Source: Rufibacter glacialis (GTDB lineage Bacteria > Bacteroidota > Bacteroidia > Cytophagales > Hymenobacteraceae). From it: 64,000 nucleotides of DNA. Positions 60,941-64,000 of this stretch are shown here, one piece after another (position 1 is the stretch's first letter; every line of letters begins with the position of its first letter). Under the pieces are notes generated by a model that saw only the letters and a list, made by a program, of their open reading frames with translations, did no database searches and was not told the DNA's origin. The stretch spans positions 124,001-188,000 of the forward strand of contig NZ_VKKZ01000022.1 of assembly GCF_008271745.1 (NCBI RefSeq), read 5' to 3'. The translations under genes were made by a program, and so were the position numbers.

Positions 60941-61816
60941 ATGAAAGCATATGTTTTCCCGGGCCAAGGCTCTCAGTTTGTAGGAATGGGCAAAGACCTC
61001 TATGAGCAGCACCCCGCCGCCAAAGACCTTTTTGAAAAAGCCAATGAGATCCTGGGGTTCCGCATCACCGATATCATGTTCTCCGGGACCGACGAGGAAC
61101 TGAAACAAACCAAAGTAACCCAACCCGCCATTTTCCTGCATTCCGTCATTCAGGCGGCAGTGGCCGAGGACTTCCAGCCTGAGATGGTGGCCGGTCATTC
61201 TCTGGGTGAATTCTCTGCCCTGGTGGCTAATAAGGTATTGTCTTTTGAAGATGCCCTGCGACTGGTGTCTAAACGTGCCCTGGCTATGCAAAAGGCCTGC
61301 GAAGAGCAGCCTTCTACCATGGCGGCTATTTTAGGCCTGGAAGATGAAAAAGTAGAGCAAATCTGCGCCGAAGTGGACGAGGTAGTGGTAGCTGCCAACT
61401 TCAACTGCCCGGGCCAGTTGGTAATTTCGGGCTCTATTGCCGGGGTTCAGGAAGCCTGTGAGCGCCTGAAAGCCGCCGGTGCCAAACGGGCCCTCGTATT
61501 GCCTGTGGGCGGTGCTTTCCATTCGCCCCTTATGAAATCAGCGGAGGCGGAACTGGAGGAAGCCATCAAACAGACGGAGTTCAAGCAGGGTATTTGCCCT
61601 GTTTACCAGAATGTAGACGCGAAACCGCACGTAGATCCGCAAGAAATCCAACAGAACCTTATCCAACAATTGACCGCTCCCGTACGTTGGACTCAGTCTG
61701 TGCAGCAGATGATCGCTGACGGCGCAACACTCTTTGTGGAGTGCGGGCCCGGCAAGGTGTTGCAGGGATTGGTGAAAAAAATTGACAAGAACGCCGAAGT
61801 TAGCCAGGTAGGATAA
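60941..61816 (+). CDS. fabD: Malonyl-CoA:ACP transacylase FabD
   Basis: 291 residues, the usual length. It has N-terminal FPGQGSQFVGMGKDLY, nucleophile Ser87 in GHSLGEFSAL, Arg in the SKRALAMQ helix, and catalytic His194 in GGAFHSPLM. It loads malonate onto acyl carrier protein for fatty-acid synthesis. It is a housekeeping gene not linked to the pectin genes. The next gene begins 38 bp downstream. Confidence 0.97.
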   Translation: MKAYVFPGQGSQFVGMGKDLYEQHPAAKDLFEKANEILGFRITDIMFSGTDEELKQTKVTQPAIFLHSVIQAAVAEDFQPEMVAGHSLGEFSALVANKVLSFEDALRLVSKRALAMQKACEEQPSTMAAILGLEDEKVEQICAEVDEVVVAANFNCPGQLVISGSIAGVQEACERLKAAGAKRALVLPVGGAFHSPLMKSAEAELEEAIKQTEFKQGICPVYQNVDAKPHVDPQEIQQNLIQQLTAPVRWTQSVQQMIADGATLFVECGPGKVLQGLVKKIDKNAEVSQVG

Positions 61817-61854
61817 ACCAAGTTTGCTTTTCCGGCAACCAGATAAAACGCGAG

Positions 61855-63762
61855 ATGGGGCACATACAGCAGCTTTTCAACCAGAAAATGCCAAGACAAT
61901 TAGTGTTTGGCCTGGACATCTGTTTATGTGCCCTGTCTTTTTTCATGGCGTACCTGTTGCGCTATAACTTTGACCTGAAGAAGTACACAGAGCTTTCAGT
62001 GGTGCAGATGCTGCCCATTGTACTGGTGGTAAGGGCTATTGCCTTTTATTACTTCCGCACGTATGCCGGCATTCTGCGCTACACCAGCTTAGATGACCTG
62101 CGCAAGCTGTTCCTGGCGCTCACGGCCAGCTCATTTCTGCTGATTTTCGCGCAGCTAGTCTACAACAAGCTGCTGGGTTTCCAGAATTTTATTCCCATCT
62201 CGGTGCTTCTGATTGACTTTCTGGGGAGCATCCTGGCTATGTCCTTGTTTAGGGTGTGGGCCAAGATCGTGCATTATGAGTGGCAGCATAGTAGTTCCAG
62301 CAAGGTCAATGTGGTCATCTTTGGCGCGGGCGAGGTGGGCAGCATCACCCTCCAGACCTTGCAGCAAGACATGGGCACGTATTACAACTTCGTGACTTTC
62401 CTGGATGATGACAAAGCCAAGCAGAACCTGATCATCAACGGGGTGCCCATCACCTGTCCGGCGGCAGATCTGGAAAAGCACCTTGCCTCCCTGCAGGTAG
62501 ATCTGCTGATCGTGGCGGTGCAGCAGCTTCCTATTGCCCGGCGCCGGACCTTGGTAGAAGCGTGTCTCAATGCCGGGGTACAGGTGTTGGTGGTGCCACC
62601 CGTCTATAAATGGATCAACGGTGAACTCAGTTTCAAGCAGATCAGGGAAGTGCGCATTGAGGATGTCTTAGGTCGGCCCGCCGCCGAGATTGATTCTCCT
62701 CTGCTGCACAAGGAACTGCAGAACCGCACCATCTTGGTCACCGGCGCCGCGGGCTCCATTGGGAGCGAGTTGGTGCGGCAACTCATTAAGTTCAAGCCAA
62801 AGCAATTGATCTTGTTAGACCAGGCCGAATCTGCTTTGTATGACCTGGAACTGGAACTGACGGAACTGTATGTAAAGCTCCACTTTGAGGTAGTGCTGGG
62901 CGATATCTGCCACAAAGAACGCATGGAAGCGGTTTTCCGCAGCTTCAGGCCGGAGCTGGTTTTCCATTGCGCGGCCTACAAACACGTGCCGGTGATGGAG
63001 GAGAACCCTACGGAGTCGTTGAATACCAATATTCTGGGTACCAAAATACTGGCGGATCTGGCCATCAAGTACCAGGCCCAGAAGTTCGTGCTCCTTTCCA
63101 CCGACAAAGCCGTGAACCCTACCAGTGTCATGGGCGCCTCTAAACGGCTCTGCGAGATGTACGTGCAGGCCCTGGACCATTACCTCCGCGATTCCGGCAA
63201 CAAGCGCACCCGTTTTGTGACTACCCGCTTCGGGAATGTGCTGGGCAGCACGGGTTCCGTGATTCCCCGGTTCAGAAAGCAGATTGAAGACGGCGGCCCC
63301 GTTACGGTGACGCACCCTGATATTTCCCGGTACTTTATGTCCATCAGGGAAGCCTGCCAGCTGGTGTTGGAAGCGGCCTCAATGGGCACCGGCGGCGAAA
63401 TCTATATCTTTGACATGGGTGACTCCATTAAGATCGTGGACCTGGCCAAAAAGATGATCAAACTCTCTGGCCTGACGCTAGGCAAAGACATCCAACTTGT
63501 GTATACAGGATTGAGACCCGGCGAAAAGCTGGAGGAAGAGCTGTTCCATGAGAATGAATCGGTGCAGGCCACCGCGCACCCCAAGATCAGGCTGGCCAAC
63601 CTACCCACGCCCCACAGTGAGCAGGTGCTCCACGAAACCCAGGCCCTGATCGACCTTTTCGCTTCACAGAACAATGTGGCAGTGATCAAGAAAATGAAGC
63701 AGCTGGTGCCGGAGTACGTAAGCCAGAACTCTGTCTACCAGAAATTCGATGTGCGCAAGTAA
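61855..63762 (+). CDS. Membrane-anchored nucleotide-sugar 4,6-dehydratase (CapD/WbpM/PglF family)
   Basis: 635 residues. Four N-terminal transmembrane segments (about 15-125) are followed by a CoA-binding-like Rossmann domain (about 150-260, VVIFGAGEVGSITLQ) and a C-terminal extended SDR domain (about 290-590). The SDR domain has VTGAAGSIGSELVRQ, CAAYKHVPVMEENP, STDKAVNPTSVMGASKR (Met in place of the usual Tyr of YxxxK, normal for this subfamily) and GLRPGEKLEEELF. It makes a 4-keto-6-deoxy UDP-sugar for capsule, O-antigen or glycoprotein synthesis. Confidence 0.94.
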   Translation: MGHIQQLFNQKMPRQLVFGLDICLCALSFFMAYLLRYNFDLKKYTELSVVQMLPIVLVVRAIAFYYFRTYAGILRYTSLDDLRKLFLALTASSFLLIFAQLVYNKLLGFQNFIPISVLLIDFLGSILAMSLFRVWAKIVHYEWQHSSSSKVNVVIFGAGEVGSITLQTLQQDMGTYYNFVTFLDDDKAKQNLIINGVPITCPAADLEKHLASLQVDLLIVAVQQLPIARRRTLVEACLNAGVQVLVVPPVYKWINGELSFKQIREVRIEDVLGRPAAEIDSPLLHKELQNRTILVTGAAGSIGSELVRQLIKFKPKQLILLDQAESALYDLELELTELYVKLHFEVVLGDICHKERMEAVFRSFRPELVFHCAAYKHVPVMEENPTESLNTNILGTKILADLAIKYQAQKFVLLSTDKAVNPTSVMGASKRLCEMYVQALDHYLRDSGNKRTRFVTTRFGNVLGSTGSVIPRFRKQIEDGGPVTVTHPDISRYFMSIREACQLVLEAASMGTGGEIYIFDMGDSIKIVDLAKKMIKLSGLTLGKDIQLVYTGLRPGEKLEEELFHENESVQATAHPKIRLANLPTPHSEQVLHETQALIDLFASQNNVAVIKKMKQLVPEYVSQNSVYQKFDVRK

Positions 63763-63772
63763 GGGTTAATGT

Positions 63773-63825
63773 GCTAATTTGTTAATTTGGAAATTTGAAG
63801 ATTTGGAAATTTGGGGATTGGAAAT
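63773..63825. repeat. AT-rich degenerate AATTTG/TTTGGAAA repeats
   Basis: Runs of AATTTGTTAATTTGG, AAATTTGAAGATTTGG and AAATTTGGGGATTGG follow the last gene. They look like a low-complexity intergenic tract. The remainder to 64000 holds no gene and one TTTTACTAAAG-type element (63881-63906). Confidence 0.45.
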
Positions 63826-64000
63826 GAGCTAAATCGTTGTTAACCGATGACCTCTCCCTGATCTACTCTTCAGTTTTTGACCTGTTTTACTAAAGTAAAC
63901 CTAAAGTGTTTTCTATAGGTTACCAACCCCATTTCTTGGGCGTTTTGACAAGATTTCTTTAAAATCAGGCCCATTTAGGGCATCAGCCTAAAAATAATTG

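Overview
The window looks like a chromosomal segment from a Bacteroidota, most likely Cytophagales/Hymenobacteraceae (Rufibacter-, Pontibacter- or Hymenobacter-like). The genus is inferred. The signs are three SusC/SusD pairs, a type IX secretion (T9SS) C-terminal domain, Bacteroidota lipoprotein signals, TAnnTTTG-type -7 boxes, few Shine-Dalgarno sites and roughly 50% GC. Nearly everything from 1 to 60 kb belongs to breakdown of pectin, centred on rhamnogalacturonan I (RG-I), and to use of the L-rhamnose released. The last 3 kb (fabD, a CapD-like nucleotide-sugar enzyme) are housekeeping and surface-polysaccharide genes.

Layout. (1) 1-4.3 kb: 3' part of a large T9SS-secreted PL11 rhamnogalacturonan lyase, then 1.2 kb without a gene but with a strong hairpin terminator and a promoter with a long structured leader. 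(2) 5.6-20.8 kb: FAS1 lipoprotein, SusC, SusD, two more FAS1 lipoproteins, SusC, SusD, all on + with short gaps. (3) 21.3-29.1 kb: GH115, GH2 and CE7-type esterase. (4) 29.2-32.2 kb, minus strand: CBM9-like/PKD protein and an atypical GH28. (5) 33.0-39.0 kb: third SusC/SusD pair and a PL22 oligogalacturonate lyase. (6) 39.8-42.7 kb, minus: GH105 and a DUF4861 protein. (7) 43.3-50.6 kb: second PL11, two CE12 rhamnogalacturonan acetylesterases, GH105, a third CE12-like enzyme and GH43. (8) 51.0-59.9 kb: apparent operon rhaT, rhaEW-type aldolase/dehydrogenase, rhaI, rhaB, lutA, lutB, lutC, taking L-rhamnose to DHAP and L-lactate and then lactate to pyruvate.

The genes fit one flow. PL11 and GH28 cut the RG-I backbone, CE12 and CE7 enzymes deacetylate, GH2/GH43/GH115 trim side chains, SusCD pairs import oligosaccharides, GH105 and PL22 finish unsaturated oligomers, and the rha-lut operon burns the rhamnose.

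The most notable signal is an 18-bp direct-repeat motif, consensus CAGGAYAGTRCAGGATAG, found at six intergenic places. Each copy points toward its target gene and is followed 19 nt later (18 in one case) by a TAnnTTTR-like -7 box. It precedes the FAS1/SusCD operon, GH28, the third SusCD, GH105, the second PL11 and the rhamnose operon. I infer one rhamnose-pathway activator, probably AraC-type and encoded elsewhere, that couples polymer breakdown to sugar catabolism. The second notable feature is the unusual FAS1/SusCD/FAS1/FAS1/SusCD arrangement, in which two FAS1 lipoproteins carry C-terminal carbohydrate-binding-like modules.
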